DNA of 55,559 nucleotides from Elusimicrobia bacterium RIFOXYA2_FULL_39_19 (GCA_001800285.1 MGVC01000044.1:1-55559), one strand, 5' to 3'. Positions 8,829 to 17,959 are shown, counted from the first letter of the stretch. Made by a program: numbers and translations. The notes: generated from the letters alone by a model not told the origin.

Positions 8829-10811
8829 ATGGGCTACAATTTTCTGTCAACATTTTTATCAATTGTCACGCTGCTGCTTTTGACCTTTGTTCTTGTCAGG
8901 CAGAAAAAAACTGTCTTACACTACGAATTTGGATTAATTCTTCTGGTTCTTGCCTTTGCTTTTTTTGCAAAACATATGAGCTTTACTGAAACAACTTTAG
9001 AAAATATAACCAAATGGGAAAGGATCATTCATAGCGCCAACGTTTTATTCGCTGCTACGCTGGTTCTTTTCTGCTATAACCTCACCCGCGACAAATTTAA
9101 CATCACCTTCGGAATAATATCGTACATTACAGCAGCGATATTGATCTTAATAATAAATTCAAAATACGGAATAGCAGGAATAGAAAATGTTAATCCAATA
9201 AAATATCACACTGGATCCTTATATCCCGTCACAAGAATACCTTTATTATTTGTTTTGTTTTACAGTTTATATGAAGTCATAAGAGCATCCATTATTTCAA
9301 AAGGACTGAAAAAGCTTCAGCTGCAATACATAATTCTAAGCCTTATACTTTTTCTTATAGTCGGTATGGTTTACGGCTTACTCATGCCCTTAATGGGAAA
9401 CTGGCAATCCACTCTTTATGCAATGATTCTGAACTTCTTTCCTTTAATAATTATAACCTATGCGCTTTCACCCAGATTGCTCAGCACTAAAATTGTTTTT
9501 TACAATTCCTTTAAATATATATTAATTGCTATTGTAATGATTGTTTGTGATACACTTATTTCCAGTAGTTTTAAAATACATCACACTTTTTCTCTTATCA
9601 TAACCATGGTACTAACTTCGATTGTTTACTTTCCACTCTTCACAAAAAACTCCTTCTCTCATATAATTGAAAACATTGTTTTGAGAAAACGCCTGGAATA
9701 CCAGAGCCTGCTGGTTGAAACCTCGGCTGCTGTGGTAAAAATACTGGATGTTTTTCAGTTGCTTGATTTTACGGTAAGCTCCCTTTACAGGGCTTTAAAA
9801 ACAGAAAAAATAGGCATATTCCTTACTGAAACCATACAAAATAAAACAATGCTTAAACTCCACGCCAATAGAGGCCTTAATAACCTTAAAACCGGATATA
9901 TCTTCAACCAAAAACTCATAACCCTTTTCACTTCAAAAAAATCCACTTTAATTATTGATTCCTCTTTTAACAGGCTTTCAAATAACGAATCAGAAGAATA
10001 CAAGGAAATAATTACTGAACTAACCCAATTTGGTACCATGCTGGTGCTTCCGATTATAAATAAAAGTGAACTAATAGGCATTATAACTTTTGACCAGAAA
10101 AAATCTACGGGCGACTTTTTTGATATCCAGGACATTGAAATTCTTGAAAGCCTTGCAGTAAATCTGGGTATTGCCATATCTAATGCCAGGCTATATAAAG
10201 AACTGGATGACACCTACTTAAGAATTACCCGTGCTTTATCGCTTGTGTTAGAAACCAAAGACTCCTACACGGTCGGCCATTCCGACAATGTAACAAAATA
10301 TTCGCTTATCATCGCAAAAAAACTCAATCTTCCTGAAACCGAGATTGTAAAAGTTGCCCAGGCATCCATGCTTCATGACCTCGGCAAGATTGGTGTTCAC
10401 GATTACATTCTTGAAAAACGCACAAAGCTTACTCCCGAGGAGTGGGAAGAGATTAAACTACACACAATAAAAGGCGCAAAAATTCTTGATTCACTGCCAT
10501 TTTTAAAAGAAGTTTCCTCCATAGTCAAACATCACCACGAACACTTTAACGGCAATGGGTACCCGTCACATCAAAAGGGAAATGAAATCCCACTGGGATC
10601 GCAGATACTTGGCATTGCAGATGCTTTTGACGCTATGACTACCGAACGCCCCTATAAATCAAATAAACTCGGCATAGAAGATGCCATAAACGAACTTATC
10701 AAAAACAGCGGCACGCAGTTTAATCCAGAAATAGTAAAACTTTTTATTGAATCTATAAGAGACAACCCTAATATACTCACAAGTAAAAAAATAATGCAAG
10801 GAGAAATGTAA
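8829..10811 (+). CDS. Membrane-bound GAF/HD-GYP protein, predicted c-di-GMP phosphodiesterase
   Basis: The 660-residue protein has about nine hydrophobic helices in residues 1-285, resembling 7TM-type sensor regions, then a GAF domain (about 295-455) and an HD-GYP domain (about 465-650). The metal-binding dyad HDLGKIG is at residue 516 and the HHHEHFNGNGYP motif ends near 579. HD-GYP enzymes hydrolyse c-di-GMP. The GAF and membrane parts presumably sense a ligand. A GGGGAG ribosome site lies after fchA. The gene lies between fchA and folD, and the folD ribosome site overlaps its 3' end, so it appears to be a true operon member. With the PilZ protein it forms a possible c-di-GMP circuit within folate metabolism. 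Confidence 0.9.
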   Translation: MGYNFLSTFLSIVTLLLLTFVLVRQKKTVLHYEFGLILLVLAFAFFAKHMSFTETTLENITKWERIIHSANVLFAATLVLFCYNLTRDKFNITFGIISYITAAILILIINSKYGIAGIENVNPIKYHTGSLYPVTRIPLLFVLFYSLYEVIRASIISKGLKKLQLQYIILSLILFLIVGMVYGLLMPLMGNWQSTLYAMILNFFPLIIITYALSPRLLSTKIVFYNSFKYILIAIVMIVCDTLISSSFKIHHTFSLIITMVLTSIVYFPLFTKNSFSHIIENIVLRKRLEYQSLLVETSAAVVKILDVFQLLDFTVSSLYRALKTEKIGIFLTETIQNKTMLKLHANRGLNNLKTGYIFNQKLITLFTSKKSTLIIDSSFNRLSNNESEEYKEIITELTQFGTMLVLPIINKSELIGIITFDQKKSTGDFFDIQDIEILESLAVNLGIAISNARLYKELDDTYLRITRALSLVLETKDSYTVGHSDNVTKYSLIIAKKLNLPETEIVKVAQASMLHDLGKIGVHDYILEKRTKLTPEEWEEIKLHTIKGAKILDSLPFLKEVSSIVKHHHEHFNGNGYPSHQKGNEIPLGSQILGIADAFDAMTTERPYKSNKLGIEDAINELIKNSGTQFNPEIVKLFIESIRDNPNILTSKKIMQGEM

Positions 10812-10814
10812 GCA

Positions 10815-11762
10815 ATGACAGCACAATTAATTGACGGAGTAAAAATTTCTGAGATTATCAAACAGCAAACAAAAACAGAACTGGAAACTTTGGTAACCAA
10901 AACCGGCAGAAAACCTCTTTTATGCGCCGTACAAATAGGTGAAAATGCATCCAGTAAAGTCTATGTAAAGAACCAGAAAACTGCCTGCGAAGAGATAGGC
11001 ATAGAGTACCGCCTCATTGAACTGCCGGAAGATACAACGGAAGAAAAAGCAATTTCAACATTAAATGAACTTAATAATGACAAATCCGTTACTGGTATAA
11101 TATTGCAGATGCCTGTTCCCGCTCAAATAAATGTAAAAAAAGCACAAATTACCATAGCTCCGGAAAAAGATGTTGAGGGAATTACTCCTCCGAACTTAGG
11201 CAAACTGCTTTTTGCAGGAATGAATCCGATTGTTGCTCCCTGCACTGCTTTGTCTGTAATTGAGTGTATAAAATCTACCGGCATCGGGCTCAAAGGCAAA
11301 GAAACTGTAATTGTCGGCCACAGCGAAATAGTAGGAAAACCCGTTACCTTAATGCTTATTTCATCTTTAAATGAATCTGCCACACCGACTGTCTGCCACA
11401 TTGCCACAAAAAACCTTAAAGAGCATACCCTCCGTGCGGATATTGTAATAGTAGCCGTAGGAAAACCGGGCCTTGTCAATGCTGATATGATTAAAGAAGG
11501 AGCCATTGTTATTGATGTCGGTATAAACAGGATACAGCAGAAGGATAGTTCAGGAAATCCTATAATTGATGAAAAAACCGGCAAACCTAAAATGAAAACT
11601 ATAGGAGATGCGGACTTTGAAAGCATTTCAAAAAAAGCATCATTCATTACACCGGTACCTGGCGGTGTAGGAGCTGTAACTACCGTGCTTTTAACGAAAA
11701 ACCTGCTCCACCTTTTTAAAATCCAATCCGGTGAACCTGTGTCCGCCTACAAGCTTATATAA
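10815..11762 (+). CDS. folD: Bifunctional methylene-THF dehydrogenase/methenyl-THF cyclohydrolase
   Basis: The enzyme interconverts 5,10-methenyl- and 5,10-methylene-THF with NAD(P)(H). Recognisable parts are YVKNQKTACEEIGI (which includes the catalytic lysine region), ILQMPVPAQI, the Rossmann segment VIVGHSEIVGKPV, and the C-terminal ITPVPGGVGAVTTVLLTKN. At 315 residues it is about 30 longer than common FolD proteins, from an insertion near residues 240-255 (SSGNPIIDEKTGKPKMKT) and a short tail. The start is 3 bp after the HD-GYP stop, with AAGGAG inside the previous gene. Confidence 0.95.
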   Translation: MTAQLIDGVKISEIIKQQTKTELETLVTKTGRKPLLCAVQIGENASSKVYVKNQKTACEEIGIEYRLIELPEDTTEEKAISTLNELNNDKSVTGIILQMPVPAQINVKKAQITIAPEKDVEGITPPNLGKLLFAGMNPIVAPCTALSVIECIKSTGIGLKGKETVIVGHSEIVGKPVTLMLISSLNESATPTVCHIATKNLKEHTLRADIVIVAVGKPGLVNADMIKEGAIVIDVGINRIQQKDSSGNPIIDEKTGKPKMKTIGDADFESISKKASFITPVPGGVGAVTTVLLTKNLLHLFKIQSGEPVSAYKLI

Positions 11763-11767
11763 CCCTT

Positions 11768-11796
11768 TTGTAAAAGCAGTTATATTTCGCTATAAT
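11768..11796 (+). promoter_or_regulatory. Promoter upstream of yjbQ, possibly giving a leaderless mRNA
   Basis: TTGTAA at 11768-11773 and TATAAT at 11791-11796 are 17 bp apart. Transcription would be expected to start near 11803, only about two bases before the yjbQ ATG at 11805, and no Shine-Dalgarno sequence is present. Confidence 0.55.
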
Positions 11797-11804
11797 AAAT
11801 TATT

Positions 11805-12224
11805 ATGAAAATGTTAAATTTCGTCATAAAATTCTCTACTAATGGCAACTGCCAGACAGTGGAAATTACGGATAAAGTAAGTGCAGAACTTCAAAAATCC
11901 GGGCTTTCCAGCGGAATCCTGACAGTCTTTGTGCCGGGTTCAACCGGCGCTATTGCCACCATGGAGTATGAACCGGGCCTTGTAGAAGACACAGAAAAGT
12001 ATTTTAAAGACCTTGTTAAAGAAAAAAACGCTTATAAACATGACATCAACTGCAAAACAGCTAATGCCAGCTCCCATTTAAGAGCTACTTTGATGGGCCC
12101 TTCATTAACAATTCCATTTGAAAACAGCAAAATGCAGCTGGGTACCTGGCAGCAGATAACATTTATTGAATTTGATAACCGATCCAGAGACAGAGAGATT
12201 ATTATAAAAATCATAGGTCAATAA
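11805..12224 (+). CDS. yjbQ: YjbQ/UPF0047 family protein
   Basis: The 139-residue protein matches the widespread YjbQ family, which has been reported to have weak thiamine-phosphate-synthase activity; its real role is unsettled. Family motifs are VFVPGSTGAIATMEYEPGL, then HDINCKTANASSHLRATLMGPS with conserved histidines, and LGTWQQITFIEFDNRSRDREI at the C terminus. The promoter is so close that the first ATG may be at or near the transcript start; a second ATG lies two codons on (11811). It ends 9 bp before the next small gene. Confidence 0.88.
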   Translation: MKMLNFVIKFSTNGNCQTVEITDKVSAELQKSGLSSGILTVFVPGSTGAIATMEYEPGLVEDTEKYFKDLVKEKNAYKHDINCKTANASSHLRATLMGPSLTIPFENSKMQLGTWQQITFIEFDNRSRDREIIIKIIGQ

Positions 12225-12233
12225 GAGGGCAAT

Positions 12234-12473
12234 ATGGTAAACCTTACAGAAACAACTGTTGCAATTGCCGCTACAACATTTATTGTAATACTCATCATTC
12301 TTGCAAAACTAAGCAAACAAATGGACGAATTAACAACAATAATGAAACAAATAATCAGAAAACTTGTTCAGCAGGATGAAACAAATAAATGGACTGAAAC
12401 CTTACTAAAAGAAAAATTTGAAAAAGTGATAAATAAAATTGAAGAACAAACGAAATTAAATGGAAATAAATAA
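12234..12473 (+). CDS. Small single-span membrane protein with coiled-coil tail
   Basis: This 79-residue protein has one N-terminal membrane helix (about residues 7-25) followed by a charged, heptad-like helical region rich in K, E and Q, suggesting a membrane-anchored coiled coil. A GAGGG ribosome site precedes the ATG. Its 3' end overlaps the start of the next gene by 14 bp, which supports coupling. The family is not recognised and no function can be given. Confidence 0.6.
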   Translation: MVNLTETTVAIAATTFIVILIILAKLSKQMDELTTIMKQIIRKLVQQDETNKWTETLLKEKFEKVINKIEEQTKLNGNK

Positions 12474-13770
12474 ACCAATTCTTCAGGTAGCTCTGGACTT
12501 TGTAGATTTAAAACGCGCCATAACACTTGCCGGAGAGGCCCTTTCAGGAGGCTGTGACTGGATTGAAGCTGGAACGCCTCTTATTAAGTCTGAGGGTTTA
12601 AACTCGATACGCGAACTGCGCAGAAACTTCCCGCAGGCTGTTATAGTAGCAGATATGAAAATCATGGATGTGGGTAGAACAGAAGTAGAGATAGCCGCAA
12701 AAGCAGGAGCAAATATAGTATGCGTTTTGGGTTGTGCCCATATAGAGACTATAAAAGAATGCGTAGAAGCAGGTAAAAATTACGGCGCAAAAATTATGAT
12801 AGACCTGCTTGAAGTAAAAAATCCTACAGAACTTATAAAAACTGCAGAGAAAATTGGCGTAGATTATATAGGTGTTCATATTCCTATTGATGAACAGATG
12901 ACAGGAAAGATATCTTTTGAAATGGTTTCCAGAATAGCAAAAATAACGAAACTCCCTATTGCCATAGCCGGCGGAATCAATTCCTCCAACGCTGCAGATG
13001 CGGTAAAAGCCGGAGCTTCCATAATAATCGCCGGCGGCTCTATAACAAAATCTACAAATGCAAAAAAAGCGGCTTCGGAAATTAAGAGGGCCATTACAAA
13101 CAGAATTAAAATAAAATCACAGGAATTTAACCGCGTAAAAACTCATGATGTACTTGATGCACTTAACAAAGTATCGGTAGCAAATATATCCGACGCTATG
13201 CACAGAGGACTTCCTGTAAATGGTTTAAAACCTTTGTTTACACCTGTTAAATTTTCAGGAAAAGCGATAACTGTCCGTACCTGCCCGGGTGACTGGGCAA
13301 AACCGGTACAGGCAATTGATTTGGCAAATCCCGGAGACGTTATTGTTATTGATGCCGCGGGTGCAGGCCCTGCCGTATGGGGTGAGCTTGCCACAACATC
13401 CGCTATGCAGAAAAAAATAGCCGGTGTTATTGTATATGGCGCCATAAGAGATGTTGCGGATATAAGGAAACTAAAGTTCCCTGCCTTTGCATCAGTTATT
13501 ACGCCTCAGGCCGGGGAACCAAAAGGGTTGGGTGAAATAAATGTCCCCATTACCATCTCAGGAATAAAAATCATGCCCGGTGACTGGATTATGGCAGATG
13601 ATGATGGTGTGATGGTTATACCCAGGGACACTGTTGTTGAAACAGCAAACCGCGCCATGGATATTTTAGAAAGAGAAAACCGTTTAAGAGTAGAAATAAA
13701 ACGCGGTTCTACTCTTTCAAAAGTCACAAACCTGCTTAAATGGGAAAAGAAAAGCGGCTGTGAAGCCTGA
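12460..13770 (+). CDS. Fusion of 3-hexulose-6-phosphate synthase and RraA-like domain
   Basis: Residues 1-215 form an orotidine-decarboxylase-fold barrel like hexulose-6-phosphate synthase (LQVALDFVDL, GTPLIKSEG, the catalytic ADMKIMD motif, and AIAGGINSSNAADAVKAGA). That enzyme condenses formaldehyde with ribulose 5-phosphate, or runs in reverse to make pentose phosphate. Residues 225-430 form an RraA/HMG-aldolase-like domain (SDAMHRGLPVNGLKP, GAIRDVADIRKL, ADDDGVMVIPRD) that keeps the Arg-Asp pair of the aldolase members. This fusion is known, mainly from archaea, and is often annotated as bifunctional. No hexulose-phosphate isomerase is in the window. Among one-carbon genes, formaldehyde handling or ribose-phosphate synthesis is plausible. 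Confidence 0.88.
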   Translation: MEINKPILQVALDFVDLKRAITLAGEALSGGCDWIEAGTPLIKSEGLNSIRELRRNFPQAVIVADMKIMDVGRTEVEIAAKAGANIVCVLGCAHIETIKECVEAGKNYGAKIMIDLLEVKNPTELIKTAEKIGVDYIGVHIPIDEQMTGKISFEMVSRIAKITKLPIAIAGGINSSNAADAVKAGASIIIAGGSITKSTNAKKAASEIKRAITNRIKIKSQEFNRVKTHDVLDALNKVSVANISDAMHRGLPVNGLKPLFTPVKFSGKAITVRTCPGDWAKPVQAIDLANPGDVIVIDAAGAGPAVWGELATTSAMQKKIAGVIVYGAIRDVADIRKLKFPAFASVITPQAGEPKGLGEINVPITISGIKIMPGDWIMADDDGVMVIPRDTVVETANRAMDILERENRLRVEIKRGSTLSKVTNLLKWEKKSGCEA

Positions 13771-13786
13771 TTTACCGGAGAATATA

Positions 13787-14839
13787 TTGAAATTCAATTC
13801 TGTACCAACCTCAGTAGGAAGCCTGCCCCATACATCGGTAGAAAAAGCTATGGAGCTTACTTTAAAATATAATCCGGAACTTCCGGCATGGCCGCAGTTG
13901 CCTAAAATTACTTTTAAAGAAAATATGTATGCGCAGTATGCAGAGGCATTCCCCGGAATTATTATTGATGAAAAAGAACAAAAAATCTTTGTAAACACTT
14001 CGGATGCTTTCAATAACCTTGAAAAGTTCTATGAACATTTTCTGGCTTCTGACTGGGATTACTTTGCTATTTCAAAACAATATTCATCAGGCTTTAACGC
14101 TTTTTTATCTCAACTGCCCGTTATTAACGCTTCTGCCGTAAAAATCCAGGTAACCGGCCCTTTAACCTACGGTCTTACTGTAAAAGATGAAAATGGTCAG
14201 GCCATTTTTTATAACGAACAGTTAAAAGATGTAGTAATAAAACACATCACTTCAAAATCTATCTGGCAGATAAAGAAAATACTGACCGCAAAACGGGAAA
14301 TCCAGGCAATTATTGTTTCTCTGGACGAACCCTACCTGGCCGCCTACGGCAGTGCTTTCACCGCAATATCCCGCGAAGATGTAATTAATTCCCTTGGAGA
14401 AGTAATTCAAAACGTAAAAAACATCATTCCTTCGCTAAATACTAAAGCGGAAATACTTTTTGCCACACACTGCTGTGCCAATACGGACTGGTCAGTACTT
14501 ATTGATGCTGGAGTAAATATTTTATCATTTGATGCATACGGCTATTTTGACAGCCTGCTTTTATATCGGGACAAGCTTAACAGCTTCATAAAAAACAACG
14601 GCATCCTTGCCTGGGGCATAGTACCAACCAGCGAAGAACAGCTGGCAAAAGAAAACGCAGATTCTCTGGCAAAAATAGCTGAAAATCATATTAAAACCCT
14701 TGAGACAAAGGGTTTTGACACAAATATAATCAGGAATCAAATGATACTTACGCCTGCCTGCGGTTTAGGCAGCTTGAGTGAAAAAACTGCAGAGTATGCG
14801 TTAAGTACTCTGTTTGATTTATCAAAAATACTTAAATAA
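13787..14839 (+). CDS. Core (folate-independent) methionine synthase, MesB-like
   Basis: The protein (350 residues from this start) resembles only the C-terminal catalytic half of MetE. Zinc-ligand motifs are visible as THCCANTDW (HxC) near residue 227 and TPACGLGSL near 325. It lacks the MetE folate-binding half. Core methionine synthases of the MesB family occur in anaerobes with the Wood-Ljungdahl pathway and are thought to take methyl groups from its corrinoid protein, which suits this locus. I chose the TTG at 13787 because CCGGAG stands seven bases upstream and the N terminus then reads MKFNSVPTSVGSLP. A GTG at 13760, overlapping the previous gene, would add nine residues. Confidence 0.72.
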   Translation: MKFNSVPTSVGSLPHTSVEKAMELTLKYNPELPAWPQLPKITFKENMYAQYAEAFPGIIIDEKEQKIFVNTSDAFNNLEKFYEHFLASDWDYFAISKQYSSGFNAFLSQLPVINASAVKIQVTGPLTYGLTVKDENGQAIFYNEQLKDVVIKHITSKSIWQIKKILTAKREIQAIIVSLDEPYLAAYGSAFTAISREDVINSLGEVIQNVKNIIPSLNTKAEILFATHCCANTDWSVLIDAGVNILSFDAYGYFDSLLLYRDKLNSFIKNNGILAWGIVPTSEEQLAKENADSLAKIAENHIKTLETKGFDTNIIRNQMILTPACGLGSLSEKTAEYALSTLFDLSKILK

Positions 14840-14854
14840 TATAAAGAGGTCAAA

Positions 14855-15814
14855 ATGCATATCGGTATTATAACTCCAGGCGGAGATGCACCCGGAATGA
14901 ACGCAGCCATCAGAGCAGTAGTCCGTTTAGGCGTAGCCCAGGGATACCAGATGACCGGTATCAATCTTGGATATTCAGGACTGTTGCTAAACAACTTAAT
15001 ACCTTTATCAAAAAGATCGGTAAGTGGAATAATTAACATCGGCGGGACCATTCTTAAAAGCTCGCGTTGTTTGGAGATACGTACGGATAAAGGCATAAAA
15101 AAAGCATCTTCAGTTTTAAAGAGCAACAAAATTGACTACCTTGTAGTAATCGGCGGTGACGGTACTCTTACAGCGGCCAATAAAATATCCAGAGAATCCG
15201 GGATACCCGTTATCGGCATCCCGGCATCCATAGATAATGATGTATATGGAACCGAAGAAACTATCGGTTTTGACACTGCCATCGATACGGCTAATGACGC
15301 CATAGACAAAATCCGCGATACGGCAATAAGCTTTGACCGGATATTTATAGTAGAAGTAATGGGCAGAGAGCATGGTTTTCTTGCTTTAAACATTGCCATG
15401 GCTTCCGGAGCAGAATTTGCATTCATACCAGAACAAAAACAAGACATAAATACCGTTTGCAAGAATCTCAAAAAAATGCAGGAATCCGGTAAAAAATCTA
15501 TTATCATAATTTTTGCTGAAGGCGCCGGTGATGTTAATAAAACGGCAAAACAGATTGAACATAAAACAGGTTCATCCGTAAGGGTAAGTTCTTTAGGTTA
15601 TATCCAAAGGGGAGGCAGTCCTTCCGCCAGATCCAGAGTTCTTGGCACCCAGTTCGGCAATCATGCCATTGGGCTCATAGCAAAAGGAAAGAAAAACAGA
15701 GTAGTGGTTACCACTGGATGCGAAATTACTGATATAGATATCAATGAAGTCATCAATAACGAAAAGAAAATAGATTTATCCCAGCTGGTTATAATAAAAA
15801 ATGTAGCAATATAA
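14855..15814 (+). CDS. pfkA: 6-phosphofructokinase
   Basis: The enzyme phosphorylates fructose 6-phosphate in glycolysis. The 319-residue protein contains ITPGGDAPGMNAAIRA at the N terminus, VVIGGDGTLTAA near residue 100, IPASIDNDVYGTEETIGFDTA, VEVMGREHGFLAL and GYIQRGGSPSARSR, all standard PfkA motifs. The GGDGT and PASIDND sequences resemble ATP-dependent enzymes (pyrophosphate-dependent members usually have GGDDT and PKTIDND), so ATP is the likelier donor. A GAGG ribosome site precedes it. It links sugar metabolism to the one-carbon block. Confidence 0.95.
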   Translation: MHIGIITPGGDAPGMNAAIRAVVRLGVAQGYQMTGINLGYSGLLLNNLIPLSKRSVSGIINIGGTILKSSRCLEIRTDKGIKKASSVLKSNKIDYLVVIGGDGTLTAANKISRESGIPVIGIPASIDNDVYGTEETIGFDTAIDTANDAIDKIRDTAISFDRIFIVEVMGREHGFLALNIAMASGAEFAFIPEQKQDINTVCKNLKKMQESGKKSIIIIFAEGAGDVNKTAKQIEHKTGSSVRVSSLGYIQRGGSPSARSRVLGTQFGNHAIGLIAKGKKNRVVVTTGCEITDIDINEVINNEKKIDLSQLVIIKNVAI

Positions 15815-15832
15815 ATTTTACGGAGGTAGGAA

Positions 15833-16438
15833 ATGAAAAGTTTTAAGATTGTTTCAGCAGTATTAGTTTTAGCATTAGGGCTTGGTGCCTGCGCCAGTAC
15901 ACCTAAAATCACCCGCACGGAAGCAGATAGCCAGATTGATTTAAGCGGCAACTGGAATGACACGGATTCACAGCTTGTATCCCAGGAAATGATAACTGAC
16001 GCTTTTGCAAATTCATGGATTACCGATTTTACTACAAGCAAAAATGCTAAACCAAAACTGATTGTAGGTACAGTCCTGAATAAAAGTATTGAACACATCA
16101 ATACTGAAACTTTCGTAAAAGATCTTGAGAGAACACTTACAAACTCCGGAAAAGTCAGATTTGTAGCTTCAAAAGAACAAAGAGACGAAGTGAGAGATGA
16201 ACGCATTGACCAATCAAAAAATGCCAGCATGAACTCAGCAAAAAGCGCGGGTCAGGAATCAGGCGCAGACTATATGATTAAAGGACAGATAAATACCATT
16301 TATGATGAAGCCGGTAACACAGCATTAAAATACTATCAGGTGGAGCTTGAACTTATTGATTTGGCTAACAATGAAAAAGTATGGATAGGCCAGAAGAAGA
16401 TAAAAAAAGTTGTAAAACGTTCAGGAACAAAGTTCTAA
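15833..16438 (+). CDS. LpoB-like outer-membrane lipoprotein
   Basis: The 201-residue precursor has a lipoprotein signal (residues 1-20, lipobox LGAC), so it is predicted to be lipid-anchored. The mature part resembles the LpoB/PBP-activator family: VSQEMITDAFANSWI, LIVGTVLNKSIEHINTETFVKDLERTL and the ADYMIKGQI strand. LpoB in Escherichia coli activates PBP1B, but many relatives are simply uncharacterised envelope lipoproteins. A strong GGAGG site precedes it. It leads a run of four exported proteins. Confidence 0.78.
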   Translation: MKSFKIVSAVLVLALGLGACASTPKITRTEADSQIDLSGNWNDTDSQLVSQEMITDAFANSWITDFTTSKNAKPKLIVGTVLNKSIEHINTETFVKDLERTLTNSGKVRFVASKEQRDEVRDERIDQSKNASMNSAKSAGQESGADYMIKGQINTIYDEAGNTALKYYQVELELIDLANNEKVWIGQKKIKKVVKRSGTKF

Positions 16439-16507
16439 ATCAAACCAGTCAACACTGTGATTACACAAAAACCATTCTAGGACATGGCTTTTCTAATTAG
16501 ATAAAGG

Positions 16508-17947
16508 ATGGCTTTTATAAACATGAAAAAAACAAGCAATTTAGCACGCATTTTACTTATACTTGCAGCAGGAATGTTACTTCTTGCTTCCTGTGCCACC
16601 AATACAGGATATTATGATACTCTAAATATGCTGGTCTCCAATGAAAGATATCCGGAAGCGGCTTCTTTAGCGGAAACTTCAACGAAAGAATACGACCCGA
16701 AAACTGACTCTCTGCTTTACTATCTTGACTGCGGGATACTCAAGCATTACAGCGGAAACTACCAGGACAGCAACCAATACTTTGAAAAAGCAAAAACACT
16801 GGCCACAGATTACTTTACTAAAAGCATTACGGCAGAAGCGTCAACTTTGCTTGTAAATGACACTATGCGTCCGTATTACGGTGAAAATTTTGAACGTTCG
16901 CTTATAAATGTGTTTTGTGCGCTGAATTACATTTCCATGGGCAATGAAAATGAAGCTCTTGTAGAAGCCCGCCAGGTGGACCATTTCCTTACAACTTTAA
17001 AAACCAATTATGGCTACAAAGATGTTTATACGGAAGATGCTTTTGCCCGTTACCTGATGGGCATGCTTTATGAAAATCAGGGAGAAATAAATGATGCTTA
17101 TATTTCCTATAAACAGGCTCTTGTTGCTTACAGAAAATATGAAAGCCAATACCAGACATTAACTCCCGCTGACTTGCTTACTGATGTGGTAAGAACCGGC
17201 AAAAAACTCGGTTTTAACAGTGATCTTTCAGAACTGCAGAAAAGTCATTCCTTAAACTTAGATGCTAAGCCATATGGCAACGAAGGAGAAGTTGTTTTTA
17301 TATGTTATAACGGTTTTGCACCGGAAAAAATAGATAATTTTTTTGAAATAGCTTTTACTGACGGTTGGTTGTGTGTTGAAGCTGCCCAGGTTCAAGGCAA
17401 AGACGAATCTGAGGTAGCTCAGGCAAGGACTATTGCACGCTCCATAGTATCTGATGAGCAAATACGCCTTTCTTTTCCTAAATACGTTGATTTAGATTAC
17501 AGGATAAAAAATATAGCAGTTTCTTTTGAAGGAAATCCTGCAGTTTCCGGATACTTAAGCGAAGATGTAGGTGCTATTGCCAAAAAAGGTCTTCAGAACA
17601 GAATAGGCCGTATCCGTACAAGAACTTACGCCAGGGCAACTTTAAAATATGTATTAAGAAGAAATATTTCCCAAAAAGTACAGGAAAGCAATTCTGAACT
17701 TGTAGGCTGGCTGGCAAAAACCACCATGAAAGCCGTTGCCAATGCCACAGAAGTCGCAGACAAACGCTGCTGGAGATCCTTGCCGGATAAAATAATAGTC
17801 ACCCGTACAGTTTTACCGGTTGGAAAACAAACAGTCAACCTTGCCTTCAAAGACGAACAGGGGAACACAGTTACAACAAAAGAATATAAAGACATAGAAA
17901 TACGAAAAGGCAAAAAAACATTTATAACCGTAAGAACTGCACTGTAA
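16508..17947 (+). CDS. COG3014-like lipoprotein with TPR-type helices
   Basis: The precursor carries a lipoprotein signal ending in LLLASCA. TPR-like helices follow (about residues 40-230), as in YEKGNYQDSNQYFEKA-type repeats, then a mixed C-terminal domain. It resembles the uncharacterised COG3014 group found next to LpoB-like and LPP20-like genes. The 479-residue call starts at 16508, but the ATG at 16523 gives a more typical signal peptide (MKKTSNLARILLI). Neither start has ideal ribosome-site spacing: AAGGATGG at 16503 touches the first. The role is probably in the envelope; the function is unknown. Confidence 0.7.
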   Translation: MAFINMKKTSNLARILLILAAGMLLLASCATNTGYYDTLNMLVSNERYPEAASLAETSTKEYDPKTDSLLYYLDCGILKHYSGNYQDSNQYFEKAKTLATDYFTKSITAEASTLLVNDTMRPYYGENFERSLINVFCALNYISMGNENEALVEARQVDHFLTTLKTNYGYKDVYTEDAFARYLMGMLYENQGEINDAYISYKQALVAYRKYESQYQTLTPADLLTDVVRTGKKLGFNSDLSELQKSHSLNLDAKPYGNEGEVVFICYNGFAPEKIDNFFEIAFTDGWLCVEAAQVQGKDESEVAQARTIARSIVSDEQIRLSFPKYVDLDYRIKNIAVSFEGNPAVSGYLSEDVGAIAKKGLQNRIGRIRTRTYARATLKYVLRRNISQKVQESNSELVGWLAKTTMKAVANATEVADKRCWRSLPDKIIVTRTVLPVGKQTVNLAFKDEQGNTVTTKEYKDIEIRKGKKTFITVRTAL

Positions 17948-17959
17948 CACAAGGAAACG

